Part shown: positions 1 through 7,944 of the stretch, in pieces
How positions within the stretch are numbered: position 1 is the first letter of the stretch
How the letters are laid out: each line of letters opens with the position of its first letter
NCBI GenBank assembly: GCA_947487325.1
Contig: CANKWG010000005.1
Coordinates: 1 to 27,158, forward strand
Source: Oxalobacteraceae bacterium
GTDB taxonomy: Bacteria; Pseudomonadota; Gammaproteobacteria; Burkholderiales; Burkholderiaceae_D
DNA length: 27,158 bases
Direction: 5' to 3'
Translations under genes and position numbers: made by a program
Notes under the pieces: model-generated
What the model was told of the DNA's origin: nothing
The model's input: the letters and a program-made list of their open reading frames with translations, nothing else
Databases searched by the model: none

Positions 1-151
1 GTCCCGGACCTTGTGCTGGCGCCTGACGACTGTAGCTCGGTGACGACTTGCCAAACGAACCGCCACCACCGAGACGCGTCGCTTCGGCGCTTGAGACGAC
101 AACTGTCACTCCCATAATCGCCACCATCAGTGCCATCCAAAACTTCTTCAT
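1..151 (-). CDS. Tim44-like domain protein, N-terminal part (cut by window edge)
   Basis: Only the first 50 codons are in the window. They begin MKKFWMALMVAIMGVTVVVS, a lysine-rich start followed by a hydrophobic stretch and an Ala-rich cleavage-like site (SSAEA), so a Sec signal peptide or N-terminal membrane anchor is visible. The next residues, RLGGGGSFGKSS, then a Ser/Gln/Pro-rich linker, match my memory of the start of Tim44-domain (TIM44-like) proteins widespread in Burkholderiales. The Tim44 domain itself would lie left of position 1 and is not seen. The start is supported by a strong AGGAGG Shine-Dalgarno about 6 bases upstream (154-160 on the plus strand). The function of bacterial Tim44-like proteins is poorly defined; they are membrane or periplasmic proteins. 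Confidence 0.7.
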   Translation of the reverse strand, partial: MKKFWMALMVAIMGVTVVVSSAEATRLGGGGSFGKSSPSYSRQAPAQGPG

Positions 152-498
152 GTGTCCTCCTGAAAGCTTTACGAGCAGAAAGCGCCTGCTCCAAACGTTA
201 TTACAGTCCGCATTGTAAGGAATGATGTCGTGCCGTCAAATCCAGATAGGATGGAGAGAGACTTCGGAAAAACAAGACTCAACAAATAGATAGTTTGTTG
301 ATTAACCGAACTGATCTCCATCATTCGACACTTTCTGTGGGTAATGGCTTGTACACACTGAAAGATTTTAATAATAACTACCAATTTTACCAAGCGATAG
401 GCAACGCCTATTTAATTTATAAAAACTATCAAGCGCAATACTCAATAGTTTTAGCCTACTTTCTGCTCTGTACCGTTCAGAGACCCAAGGAGAAAACC
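152..498. other. AT-rich intergenic spacer between Tim44-like gene and ahpC remnant
   Basis: About 350 bases with no supportable gene. It holds the ribosome binding site of the leftward Tim44-like gene, a short perfect inverted repeat AACAAA-N7-TTTGTT at 281-299, and the OxyR-like palindrome at 397-411. The right half is A/T-rich, as expected for a promoter region serving the rightward ahpC remnant. Confidence 0.5.
397..433 (+). promoter_or_regulatory. Possible OxyR-type operator upstream of the ahpC remnant
   Basis: Positions 397-411 read ATAG-N7-CTAT, the symmetric ends of the OxyR dimer half-site (ATAGnTnnnAnCTAT). After the canonical 7-base spacer, 419-433 begins ATAA and keeps the internal A but does not end in CTAT, so the second half-site is weak. 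A further ATAG-N7-CTAC lies at about 446-460. The site ends about 65 bases before the ahpC ATG. ahpC is a classical OxyR target, which supports the reading, but the internal T and A of the first half-site are not conserved. This is inference from pattern only. Confidence 0.3.
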
Positions 499-1009
499 AT
501 GTCCCTCATTAAACACCCGGATTGAGCCTTTCAACACCACCGCTTCTCACGATGGCAAATTTGTTCCTTTTAGTGATGCCAATCTGAAAGGCCAGTGGTC
601 CGTCGTGTTTTTCTACCCGGCCGACTTCACCGTCGTTTGTCCAACCGAACTGGGTGATCTCGCAGATCACTATGACACGTTCAAGGCATTGGGGGTAGAA
701 ATCTATGCTGTCTCGACCTACACGCATTTCGCCCACAAAGCCTGGCATGACTCATCCGACACCATCAGCAAGCTTCGCTATCCGATGATCGGGGACCCGA
801 CTGGCGTCATCAGTCGCAGCTTTGGTGTGATGACCGAAAGCACGGGCCTCGCACTGCGCGGTAGTTCCGTCTTCAACCCGGAAGGTCAAATCAAACTCTG
901 CGAGATTCACGGTGATGGCATCGGCCGCGATGCCAAAGAGCTGCTGCGCAATTTGTCGCCACACACCCGGGTGAGGTGTGGTCAGTGCTTCACGATGGAG
1001 TCGCCGTAA
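499..1009 (+). pseudogene. ahpC: Decayed AhpC-type peroxiredoxin
   Basis: The ATG at 499, with an AAGGAG ribosome site just upstream, opens the typical AhpC start MSLI, but the frame stops after eight codons. One extra base within 511-520 moves the remainder (IEPFNTTASHDGKFV onward) to the next frame. That frame runs with clear AhpC similarity through FYPADFTVVCPTELGDLADHY, including the peroxidatic Cys, and FNPEGQIKLCEIHGDGIGRDAKELLR. Near 950 about 16 bases are missing relative to the family: the expected HPGEV motif continues in the frame of the original ATG (955-984), and the resolving Cys that should follow HPGEV reads Trp. The nominal C terminus (HTRVRCGQCFTMESP) is out-of-frame sequence, and the 3' end runs into the end of the convergent malate synthase gene. 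Intact AhpC is about 187 residues. Two independent lesions plus loss of the resolving Cys argue for a true pseudogene rather than one sequencing error. Confidence 0.8.
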
Positions 1010-3197
1010 CCTCTGTCTTGAACCTGATGCGCCAAGCATGCAGCAGTGGCTCGGTATAGCCCGCAGGTTGTTTCAGTCCTTTGAACACCAGATCGCTGGC
1101 GGCCTGGAATGCATAGGAATGCTCGAAATCAATCGACATCGGTCGGTAAAACGAATCGTCGGCATTTTGTGCATCAACGACGGTTGCCATACGCTTGAGT
1201 GTTTCGCGAACCTGCGCTTCACTAACCACACCATGCAAAAGCCAATTCGCAATGTGCTGGCTGGAGATGCGCAAGGTCGCACGATCTTCCATCAGGCCGA
1301 CATTGTGAATGTCTGGCACCTTGGAACAACCAACGCCCTGTTCAATCCAACGCACCACGTAGCCGAGAATACCTTGTGCGTTATTGTCCAACTCCTGCTG
1401 TATGTCCTCAGCCGACCAATTGGCACGGGCGACAACGGGTATCACCAGCAATTCATCACGCAGACGCTGAATTTCTGCCGTCGCATCGCTTTTTTCCAGC
1501 TGCTGCTGAATCGCTGCGACATCAACCTGATGGTAATGTAGTGCATGCAAAGTCGCCGCAGTGGGCGAAGGTACCCATGCCGTATTGGCACCCGCTTTGG
1601 GGTGCGCGATTTTCTGTTCCATCATTGCGCCCATCAGATCTGGCATTGCCCACATGCCTTTGCCAATCTGACCGCGGCCGCGCATACCACATGACAAACC
1701 CGTAAGCACATTGCTGCGCTCATAAGCTGACAACCAAGTCGATGATTTCATGTCGCCCTTACGCATCATCGGACCAGCGGTCATCGACGAATGCATTTCA
1801 TCACCGGTACGATCAAGGAAACCCGTATTGATAAAGGCCACGCGTGCAGCAGCTTCGTGCAAGCAGGCTTTCAGGTTGGTTGATGTGCGACGCTCCTCGT
1901 CCATGATACCCAGCTTGACCGTGTTTTCTTTCAGGCCCAGCAATGCTTCCACGCGACCGAACAATTCGACCGCAAAGGCGACTTCTTTCGGCCCGTGCAT
2001 CTTGGGTTTGACGATATACACCGAGCCTGTGCGCGTGTTACCAACGCTCTGACTGGCAGGGCGCTTCAGATCATGTAGCGCAATAGTGACTGTAACGACA
2101 GCGTCCAAAATACCTTCCGGTATTTCCTTGCCGTCGGCGGTGATGATCGCTGGGTTGGTCATCAGATGGCCAACGTTTCGCAGGAAAAGCAGGGAACGTC
2201 CATGCAGATTGAACGACTGGCCATTTGGGCTCATGTATTCACGATCTGCATTGAGGGTACGGGTGAAAAATTTCCCGCCCTTGGAAACAGCCTCGGACAA
2301 CGTGCCTTTCAAAATGCCTAACCAATTTTCATAAGCCGCCACCTTGTCATCACCGTCCACCACGGTGACTGAATCTTCCAGATCCAGAATCGTCGACAAA
2401 GCCGATTCGATCACCACGTCGGCAATGCCGGCAGGATCGTCTTTGCCAATAGGCTTAGACCGATCGATACGGATATCGATATGCAAACCGTTGTTTTTCA
2501 ATAGCACTGCCGAAGGCGTCGAGGCCTCGCCCTGAAAGCCGGCAAATTGTGCGCTATCTTTTAGTTCGCTATGGCTACCGTCTTTTAGTGTCACGCTCAG
2601 TTTTCCGCTGTTGACCGTATAAGAAACGGCATCAGCATGTGAGCCCTTGTTCAATGGCGTGGATTGATCAAGAAAATTTCGAGCGAACGCAACGACTTTT
2701 GCACCACGCACCGGATTGTAGGATCCGGCGCGGGTCGCGCCGTCAGTCTCAGGAATGGCATCGGTGCCATACAACGCATCATAGAGCGAGCCCCAGCGTG
2801 CATTGGCGGCATTCAGTGCATAACGGGCGTTCAGTATCGGCACCACCAGCTGTGGGCCCGCGGTGAGGGCCAGCTCGGCATCCACATTTTCCGTAGTAAC
2901 TTTTACTTCCTTGGGCATCGGCAGCAAGTAACCGATCGATTCGAGAAATGTTCGATAAGTCGCAACATCGGTGATCGGGCCCGGATGCGCACGGTGCCAT
3001 TGATCGAGTTCAGTTTGCAGGCGATCTCGCTCAGCCAACAAAGCGGCGTTCTTTGGCGCGAGGTCATTTGCGATTTGCGCAAAACCTTTCCAGAAGCTTT
3101 CGCTATTAATGCCCGTGCCGGGAAGGACTTGATTCTCAATGAACTGATGCAGAACGGTTGCCACTTGCAATCCGTGACATTCGGTGCGTGCTGTCAT
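990..3197 (-). CDS. glcB: Malate synthase G
   Basis: Condenses glyoxylate with acetyl-CoA to malate in the cytoplasm (glyoxylate bypass or glycolate use). The 735-residue product has the length of isoform G (about 720-730). Recognisable blocks are the TIM-barrel strand LFLRNVGHLMTN with the active-site Arg near 340, GIMDEERRTS with the Mg2+-binding Glu near 434, NTGFLDRTGDEMH with the second metal ligand Asp462, and the C-terminal GCSKVPDI...MEDRATLRISSQHIANWL block carrying the catalytic Asp. The start codon follows AGGT about 10 bases upstream. It is preceded on the same strand by a haloacid dehalogenase gene 106 bases away. A dehalogenase acting on haloacetate would give glycolate, a precursor of glyoxylate, so a metabolic link is possible but inferred. 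Its last codons overlap the 3' end of the ahpC remnant on the other strand. Confidence 0.95.
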   Translation of the reverse strand: MTARTECHGLQVATVLHQFIENQVLPGTGINSESFWKGFAQIANDLAPKNAALLAERDRLQTELDQWHRAHPGPITDVATYRTFLESIGYLLPMPKEVKVTTENVDAELALTAGPQLVVPILNARYALNAANARWGSLYDALYGTDAIPETDGATRAGSYNPVRGAKVVAFARNFLDQSTPLNKGSHADAVSYTVNSGKLSVTLKDGSHSELKDSAQFAGFQGEASTPSAVLLKNNGLHIDIRIDRSKPIGKDDPAGIADVVIESALSTILDLEDSVTVVDGDDKVAAYENWLGILKGTLSEAVSKGGKFFTRTLNADREYMSPNGQSFNLHGRSLLFLRNVGHLMTNPAIITADGKEIPEGILDAVVTVTIALHDLKRPASQSVGNTRTGSVYIVKPKMHGPKEVAFAVELFGRVEALLGLKENTVKLGIMDEERRTSTNLKACLHEAAARVAFINTGFLDRTGDEMHSSMTAGPMMRKGDMKSSTWLSAYERSNVLTGLSCGMRGRGQIGKGMWAMPDLMGAMMEQKIAHPKAGANTAWVPSPTAATLHALHYHQVDVAAIQQQLEKSDATAEIQRLRDELLVIPVVARANWSAEDIQQELDNNAQGILGYVVRWIEQGVGCSKVPDIHNVGLMEDRATLRISSQHIANWLLHGVVSEAQVRETLKRMATVVDAQNADDSFYRPMSIDFEHSYAFQAASDLVFKGLKQPAGYTEPLLHAWRIRFKTEVTATPS

Positions 3198-3251
3198 GAT
3201 CGTTTACCTGTTAAATAATAATGTGATTAAAAAATTCTGAAATCTGTTTGA

Positions 3252-3286
3252 AGAACAGCGCACTGTTCTGCTTGCGCTGTCTTTTT
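3252..3286. terminator. Hairpin between haloacid dehalogenase and glcB
   Basis: Two overlapping perfect hairpins share bases. One is AGAACAG/CTGTTCT (3252-3258 with 3263-3269, loop CGCA). The other is ACAGCGCA/TGCGCTGT (3255-3262 with 3273-3280), followed on the plus strand by CTTTTT. Read rightward it looks like an intrinsic terminator, but no plus-strand gene precedes it. Read leftward, as the genes run, the tail TCTTC is a poor terminator, so it may be a leader structure of glcB or a weak terminator of the dehalogenase gene. Confidence 0.4.
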
Positions 3287-3303
3287 ACATCCCTCTGAAA
3301 AGC

Positions 3304-3972
3304 TTACGTAACAAATCGAGCCAGATCTTCCAAAGTTCGTCCCTCCGCATGCGGTGTAATACCCAGTTCTTCCAACGGTGCGTTCGAGCGGTTTACCCAG
3401 AAGGTTTTATAGCCAAACCAGGCAGCGCCACAAATATCCCAGCAATTACTGGACACGAACAAGGTATCTTTTGCCAGCACACTCAGCGTATCAGTACCGA
3501 GTTGATAGGCCTCAGGTGCCGTTTTGAATTTTTTTACGGTGTGTACTGACAGCACCTGCGTAAACAAATCACTCATGCCAGCTGCCTGCACCACTGCATC
3601 CAGCATTTCCGGATTGCCGTTAGAAAGAATGGCGAGCTTGAGGCCCTTGGCTTTCAGCGACTTCAGTACCGCGAGATTTTCGGGAAATGCCTCGAGTTTG
3701 GCGTACTGACCCATGATCTGAGTTTGCGCGTCGAGCGTCAGTTCCAAACCGAGCTTGCGGCAAGTGAACACCAGCGCATCCTGAGTGACTTCCCAGAAAG
3801 GCTTGTAGGTATTAGAGAGCGTGCGGAGACGGGTGTACTCAATCTGCTTGTCACGCCACAGTTCAGCGACCGCGGCGCCCTTGCCGGGGAAAAGGCGCTC
3901 GGCGAGCGCCCCGATGGAATACACGTCAAAAAGTGTGCCGTAAGCGTCGAAAATTATGGCTTGAACAGGCAT
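3304..3972 (-). CDS. Haloacid dehalogenase, type II (L-2-haloacid dehalogenase family)
   Basis: A 222-residue HAD-superfamily hydrolase, the usual length for type II haloacid dehalogenases, which convert L-2-haloacids to D-2-hydroxyacids. HAD motif I is FDAYGTLFD with the nucleophile Asp9. The residues of the well-studied Pseudomonas sp. YL enzyme all have counterparts shifted by one: Arg40 in ELWRDKQ, Ser117-Asn118 in LSNGNPEML, Lys150 in KKFKTAPEAY, and Ser174, Asn176 and Asp179 in FVSSNCWDICGA. This agreement of the whole catalytic set supports the dehalogenase subfamily over a generic phosphatase, although the natural substrate is not shown. It lies directly upstream of glcB on the same strand. 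Confidence 0.9.
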   Translation of the reverse strand: MPVQAIIFDAYGTLFDVYSIGALAERLFPGKGAAVAELWRDKQIEYTRLRTLSNTYKPFWEVTQDALVFTCRKLGLELTLDAQTQIMGQYAKLEAFPENLAVLKSLKAKGLKLAILSNGNPEMLDAVVQAAGMSDLFTQVLSVHTVKKFKTAPEAYQLGTDTLSVLAKDTLFVSSNCWDICGAAWFGYKTFWVNRSNAPLEELGITPHAEGRTLEDLARFVT

Positions 3973-4047
3973 GGGGGGAGTTCCTTTGGATACTTGCCCA
4001 AAGTATATTCACCCAGAAAAGTAATAAACCCTCATAAAAGTCGAATC

Positions 4048-4070
4048 ACTTGTGCTTTTTAGTCACAAGT
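4048..4070. repeat. Inverted repeat ACTTGTG-N9-CACAAGT
   Basis: Perfect 7-base dyad with a 9-base T-rich centre, about 75 bases upstream of the dehalogenase start and 105 bases beyond the gyrB stop. It could be an operator of the dehalogenase-glcB pair or a weak hairpin. No T tract follows on either strand. Confidence 0.3.
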
Positions 4071-4174
4071 AGGGGGCGAGTATGGCAAAGAATGCACGAC
4101 CACCCCGACTCAAATCACATGAGCAGGGGTAAAGCAATCAGGTTGGATGGCCAGAGGCTTGGACCCGGTGCGCC

Positions 4175-6667
4175 TTAAACGTCAATATTGCCCGCAGAAA
4201 GCGCGTTCAATTCGATAAAGGCACGCCGCGGCTCGACATCATCGCCCATCAGTGTCGTGAAAATCTGGTCGGCTGCGATGGCATCTTCGATCTGCACTCT
4301 CAGCAGACGACGCACCGTCGGATCCATCGTTGTTTCCCACAGCTGGGAGGGGTTCATTTCGCCCAGGCCCTTGTAGCGCTGCTTGGAGACGTTACGCTCC
4401 GCCTCATCGCGTAGCCAGGCCATCGCCTGATGAAAATCCACAACGGCCGATTCGCGAACCTTCTCGCCGCTGCCGCGACGTACCAGGGCGCCAGGGCCTA
4501 TCAGGCCTTTGAAGGTCGCTGCCGCCTCAGCCAGCACGCCATAGTCAGGACCATGCACGAATTCGGCATCGATCACACTCAATTTCAAGTTGCCGTGATG
4601 ACGGCGGGCGATACGCAGCATGTGGCGCGCTGAGAGCGTATCCGAACTGACACTAACTTCCACCGCGGGGTCGTTAATTTCAGCACTCAGCGCTTGCGCT
4701 GATTGTTCAGCGGCTTCTGTCGTGTCCAGATTAAGGATAACGCCCGTCATGATGGCCGATAACGCCGCATCATCAATGGCACGCGACAGGCGCCGAATAA
4801 TGGCATTGGCCGTGTTGTACTTGCGGACCAGCTCGGCGAGAGCATCGCCGGAAATCGCCGTGCCATTTTCTGTGGGCACGAGCGTTGCATCATTGAGAGC
4901 GATCTGCATCATGTAACCCGCTTCTTCGAGATCATCTTTCAGATAACGTTCGTCCTTGCCATGCTTGACCTTGTAAAGCGGCGGCTGTGCAATGTACACA
5001 TGGCCGCGCTCTACCAGCAGCGGCATCTGACGATAGAGCAGGGTCAGTAGCAAAGTGCGGATGTGTGCGCCATCAACGTCCGCATCCGTCATGATGATGA
5101 TGCGGTGATAGCGCAATTTCTCGATATTGAATTCATCAGCACCTATTGATGTGCCGAGCGTTGCAATGAGCGTGGTGATCTGCTCGGAAGACAGCATTTT
5201 TTCGAAACGCGCTTTTTCCACATTCAGCACCTTGCCGCGCAGCGGAAGAATCGCCTGGAATTTACGGTCCCGACCTTGTTTAGCTGATCCGCCCGCCGAG
5301 TCACCCTCGACGATATACAACTCGCACAAGGCAGGATCTTTTTCCTGACAATCTGCCAGCTTGGCTGACAAACCCAGACCATCCATCACGCCCTTTCGAC
5401 GGGTCAGTTCACGGGCTTTGCGTGCGGCTTCGCGGGCACGAGCTGCCTCGACGATTTTGCCGCAAATGATCTTCGCATCGTGTGGTCGCTCCATCAGGTA
5501 ATCAGTCAACGTCTTGGCAACGACTTCTTCGACAGGCCCGCGCACTTCGGAAGACACCAACTTGTCCTTGGTTTGCGAACTGAATTTTGGTTCGGGAACT
5601 TTGACCGACAACACGCAAGTCAGACCTTCGCGCATGTCATCGCCACTGATTTCGACTTTCGCCTTTTTGGCAAAATCATGTTCCTCAATGTACTTATTGA
5701 TCACGCGCGTCATCGCAGCACGCAGACCGGTCAGATGTGTGCCGCCATCGCGCTGCGGAATATTGTTGGTAAAACAGAGGACTTGCTCATTGAAAGCATC
5801 GTTCCACTGCATCGACACGTCCACCGAGATCGTCGTGTTCTGTTCCGACATCCGCTCACCAGTCGCCTGAAAAATGTTCGGATGAAGCACGCTTTTGCTC
5901 TTGTTGATGTATTCAACAAAACCGCGCGTACCGCCTTCGAAAGCAAAGCTCTCTTCCTTGCCGGTACGCTGATCTGTCAGACGAATGTGCACGCCATTAT
6001 TCAGGAATGACAACTCGCGAATACGCTTGGCCAGAATGTCGTAGTGAAATTCAATGTGATTGAAAATTTCCTCATCAGCCCAGAAATGCACTTCGGTGCC
6101 GCGCTTGTCAGTATCGCCAATCACTTTGATTGGTGAAATTTCAACACCATCTTGCACTTCGATTTCCCGATGCTGAGGCACACCGCGTTCGAACTCCATG
6201 TAATGCTGCTTACCATCGCGTCGCACCGTCAGCTTGAGTTTCTTGGACAAGGCGTTCACGCAAGAGACGCCCACACCATGCAAGCCGCCGGACACTTTGT
6301 AAGAATTCTGGTCAAACTTGCCGCCGGCATGCAGCTCGGTCATTACGATCTCGGCGGCGCTCCGCTTGGGCTCATGTTTGTCATCCCATTTAATGCCGGT
6401 AGGGATACCGCGACCATTGTCGGTAATAGAGATGGAATTATCGGAGTGAATCGTGACGTGGATTTCAGTACAGTGACCTGCCAGCGACTCATCGATGGAG
6501 TTGTCGAGCACCTCGAACACCAAGTGATGCAGGCCGGTGCCATCGGACGTGTCACCAATGTACATGCCGGGGCGCTTGCGGACAGCTTCCAGACCTTCGA
6601 GAATCTGAATCGATGACGCGCCATACTGATTAGATTGGCTGACGTTTTCTGACGGAATGGCTGACAT
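4175..6667 (-). CDS. gyrB: DNA gyrase subunit B
   Basis: ATPase subunit of the type II topoisomerase that introduces negative supercoils with GyrA. The GHKL ATPase motifs are present near the N terminus: FEVLDNSIDE with the catalytic Glu at about residue 52, DNGRGIP, and SGGLHGVGVS. The TOPRIM domain follows with EGDSAGGSA (about 454-462) and the metal-binding DADVDG (about 528-533). The C-terminal GyrB block QRYKGLGEMNPSQLWETTMDP is intact. I place the start at MSAIPSENV (6667) because AAGG lies about 8 bases upstream there. An in-frame ATG 18 bases earlier (6685) has no ribosome site. The product is 830 residues, slightly longer than the 804 of E. coli. It lies downstream of dnaN on the same strand after 94 bases. 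Confidence 0.97.
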   Translation of the reverse strand: MSAIPSENVSQSNQYGASSIQILEGLEAVRKRPGMYIGDTSDGTGLHHLVFEVLDNSIDESLAGHCTEIHVTIHSDNSISITDNGRGIPTGIKWDDKHEPKRSAAEIVMTELHAGGKFDQNSYKVSGGLHGVGVSCVNALSKKLKLTVRRDGKQHYMEFERGVPQHREIEVQDGVEISPIKVIGDTDKRGTEVHFWADEEIFNHIEFHYDILAKRIRELSFLNNGVHIRLTDQRTGKEESFAFEGGTRGFVEYINKSKSVLHPNIFQATGERMSEQNTTISVDVSMQWNDAFNEQVLCFTNNIPQRDGGTHLTGLRAAMTRVINKYIEEHDFAKKAKVEISGDDMREGLTCVLSVKVPEPKFSSQTKDKLVSSEVRGPVEEVVAKTLTDYLMERPHDAKIICGKIVEAARAREAARKARELTRRKGVMDGLGLSAKLADCQEKDPALCELYIVEGDSAGGSAKQGRDRKFQAILPLRGKVLNVEKARFEKMLSSEQITTLIATLGTSIGADEFNIEKLRYHRIIIMTDADVDGAHIRTLLLTLLYRQMPLLVERGHVYIAQPPLYKVKHGKDERYLKDDLEEAGYMMQIALNDATLVPTENGTAISGDALAELVRKYNTANAIIRRLSRAIDDAALSAIMTGVILNLDTTEAAEQSAQALSAEINDPAVEVSVSSDTLSARHMLRIARRHHGNLKLSVIDAEFVHGPDYGVLAEAAATFKGLIGPGALVRRGSGEKVRESAVVDFHQAMAWLRDEAERNVSKQRYKGLGEMNPSQLWETTMDPTVRRLLRVQIEDAIAADQIFTTLMGDDVEPRRAFIELNALSAGNIDV

Positions 6668-6719
6668 GGCTACCTTAAAAAACAATTGCTAGAAAAAACG
6701 GTCGGTCAAGAATGGTACA

Positions 6720-6740
6720 AAGGGGCCACACCGGCCCCTT
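6720..6740 (-). terminator. GC-rich hairpin between dnaN and gyrB
   Basis: Perfect 8-base stem AAGGGGCC/GGCCCCTT with a 5-base loop, just after the dnaN stop. On the transcribed (minus) strand it is followed by only a very short T run, so it may be a partial terminator or an RNA-stabilising structure between dnaN and gyrB rather than a full stop. Confidence 0.45.
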
Positions 6741-6761
6741 CGTATCGCACTGCGTCTTGCT

Positions 6762-7865
6762 TTAAATTCTCATTGGCATAACGACATATTTGAAGCTTGC
6801 ATCGTCAGGCAAAGTGATCAAAGCAGAGGAATTGGCATCACCCAGCGATATGCTGATCTGATCGCACTTGAGGTTGTTGAGTACGTCGAGCAGGTAGGTA
6901 ACGTTGAAACCTATATCGACGCTGTCTCCACCGTAGTCGATTTCCAGCTCTTCGGTCGCCTCTTCTTGGTCGGCATTGGTAGAGCTGATTTTCAGGCTGC
7001 CCGGCGCGATCACGCAGCGCACGCCTTTGAACTTGTCTGAGGTCATGATCGCCGTACGCTGCAATGCACGCAACAACAACTCACGGCTGATCGCAAAGTT
7101 GTTTTTATATGCTTTCGGAATGACGCGTGTGTAATCTGGGAATTTACCTTCGACAAGCTTGGAAATGAGCTCTATCTCGCTGAAATTAAATTTCACTTGA
7201 TTGGTCGCGATTTGCAATTTGACCGGGTCGTCATTTTCCTCAAGCAGGCGCTGCAATTCCATGATGGTCTTGCGAGGAATAATCACCTCTTGGCGAGCAA
7301 ACTCCTGATCCGTCGTGATCTGGCTGAAAGCGAGACGATGACCGTCTGTCGCGACTGCAATCACATTTTTGCCATCGACCACCAGCAGCAAGCCGTTGAG
7401 GTAATAGCGAATATCCTGCTGCGCCATCGCGAAGTGAACCATATTGAAAAGATGCTTTAGCGTCTTTTGCGGCAAACTGAGCTCGGCGGCGTAATGATCG
7501 GCCTGGGCAACGGTGGGAAATTCTTCCGCGGCAAGGGTTTGCAGCGCGAAACGCGATTTGCCGCATTGAACTGTCATGCGCTTATTCGTCAGCGACAGCG
7601 TTACTTCGGCATCTGGCAGCGCGCGCAAAATATCGAGCAACTTGCGCGCTGCGACTGTCGTGGCAGCCGACTCTTTACCCGAACCAATCGCAGCATGCGT
7701 GCTGATCTGCACTTCGATATCGGTGGATAGCAGGGAAAGTTCATCGCCTTCCTTGCGAATGAGGATATTGGCCAGAATCGGCAGCGTGTGCCGACGCTCG
7801 ACAATACCACTCACGATCTGCAGCGGCCGCAGCAGCGCATCTCTATGTGTTTTTACCAATTGCAT
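6762..7865 (-). CDS. dnaN: DNA polymerase III sliding clamp (beta subunit)
   Basis: The beta clamp is the homodimeric ring that tethers DNA polymerase III to DNA. The 367-residue product matches the family length. It begins MQLVKTHRDALLRPLQIVSG, contains the typical LPILANILI and the central TDGHRLAF segment, and ends with YVVMPMRI, the conserved clamp C terminus. The start at 7865 is chosen because AAAGGA sits about 8 bases upstream; an in-frame ATG six codons earlier gives a non-homologous MRKDHT extension that would include the ribosome site itself. It follows dnaA after a 79-base gap on the same strand, the usual dnaA-dnaN arrangement. Confidence 0.96.
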   Translation of the reverse strand: MQLVKTHRDALLRPLQIVSGIVERRHTLPILANILIRKEGDELSLLSTDIEVQISTHAAIGSGKESAATTVAARKLLDILRALPDAEVTLSLTNKRMTVQCGKSRFALQTLAAEEFPTVAQADHYAAELSLPQKTLKHLFNMVHFAMAQQDIRYYLNGLLLVVDGKNVIAVATDGHRLAFSQITTDQEFARQEVIIPRKTIMELQRLLEENDDPVKLQIATNQVKFNFSEIELISKLVEGKFPDYTRVIPKAYKNNFAISRELLLRALQRTAIMTSDKFKGVRCVIAPGSLKISSTNADQEEATEELEIDYGGDSVDIGFNVTYLLDVLNNLKCDQISISLGDANSSALITLPDDASFKYVVMPMRI

Positions 7866-7944
7866 GGTGTGGTCCTTTCGCAAAACTTTTTCATCTATAA
7901 ATTCGTTACCCGAGGCTACCGGCTTGTCACGCCTTGCTGCTGGC

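Noticed and set aside
978..1541. Rightward open frame (187 codons) following the ahpC remnant
   Set aside because: Lies fully on the antisense strand of glcB, whose coding signal is unambiguous. It is not an ahpC continuation.
2664..3218. Rightward open frame (184 codons) opposite the glcB 5' end
   Set aside because: Antisense shadow; no plausible start site or recognisable domain.
4103..4129. CCCC/GGGG plus CTCA/TGAG interrupted dyad after gyrB
   Set aside because: Contains an internal mismatch loop and has no T tract on the gyrB strand; too weak to call a terminator.
5480..6010. Long rightward open frame (176 codons) opposite gyrB
   Set aside because: Antisense shadow of the GHKL/transducer region of gyrB; no ribosome site and no family-like sequence.
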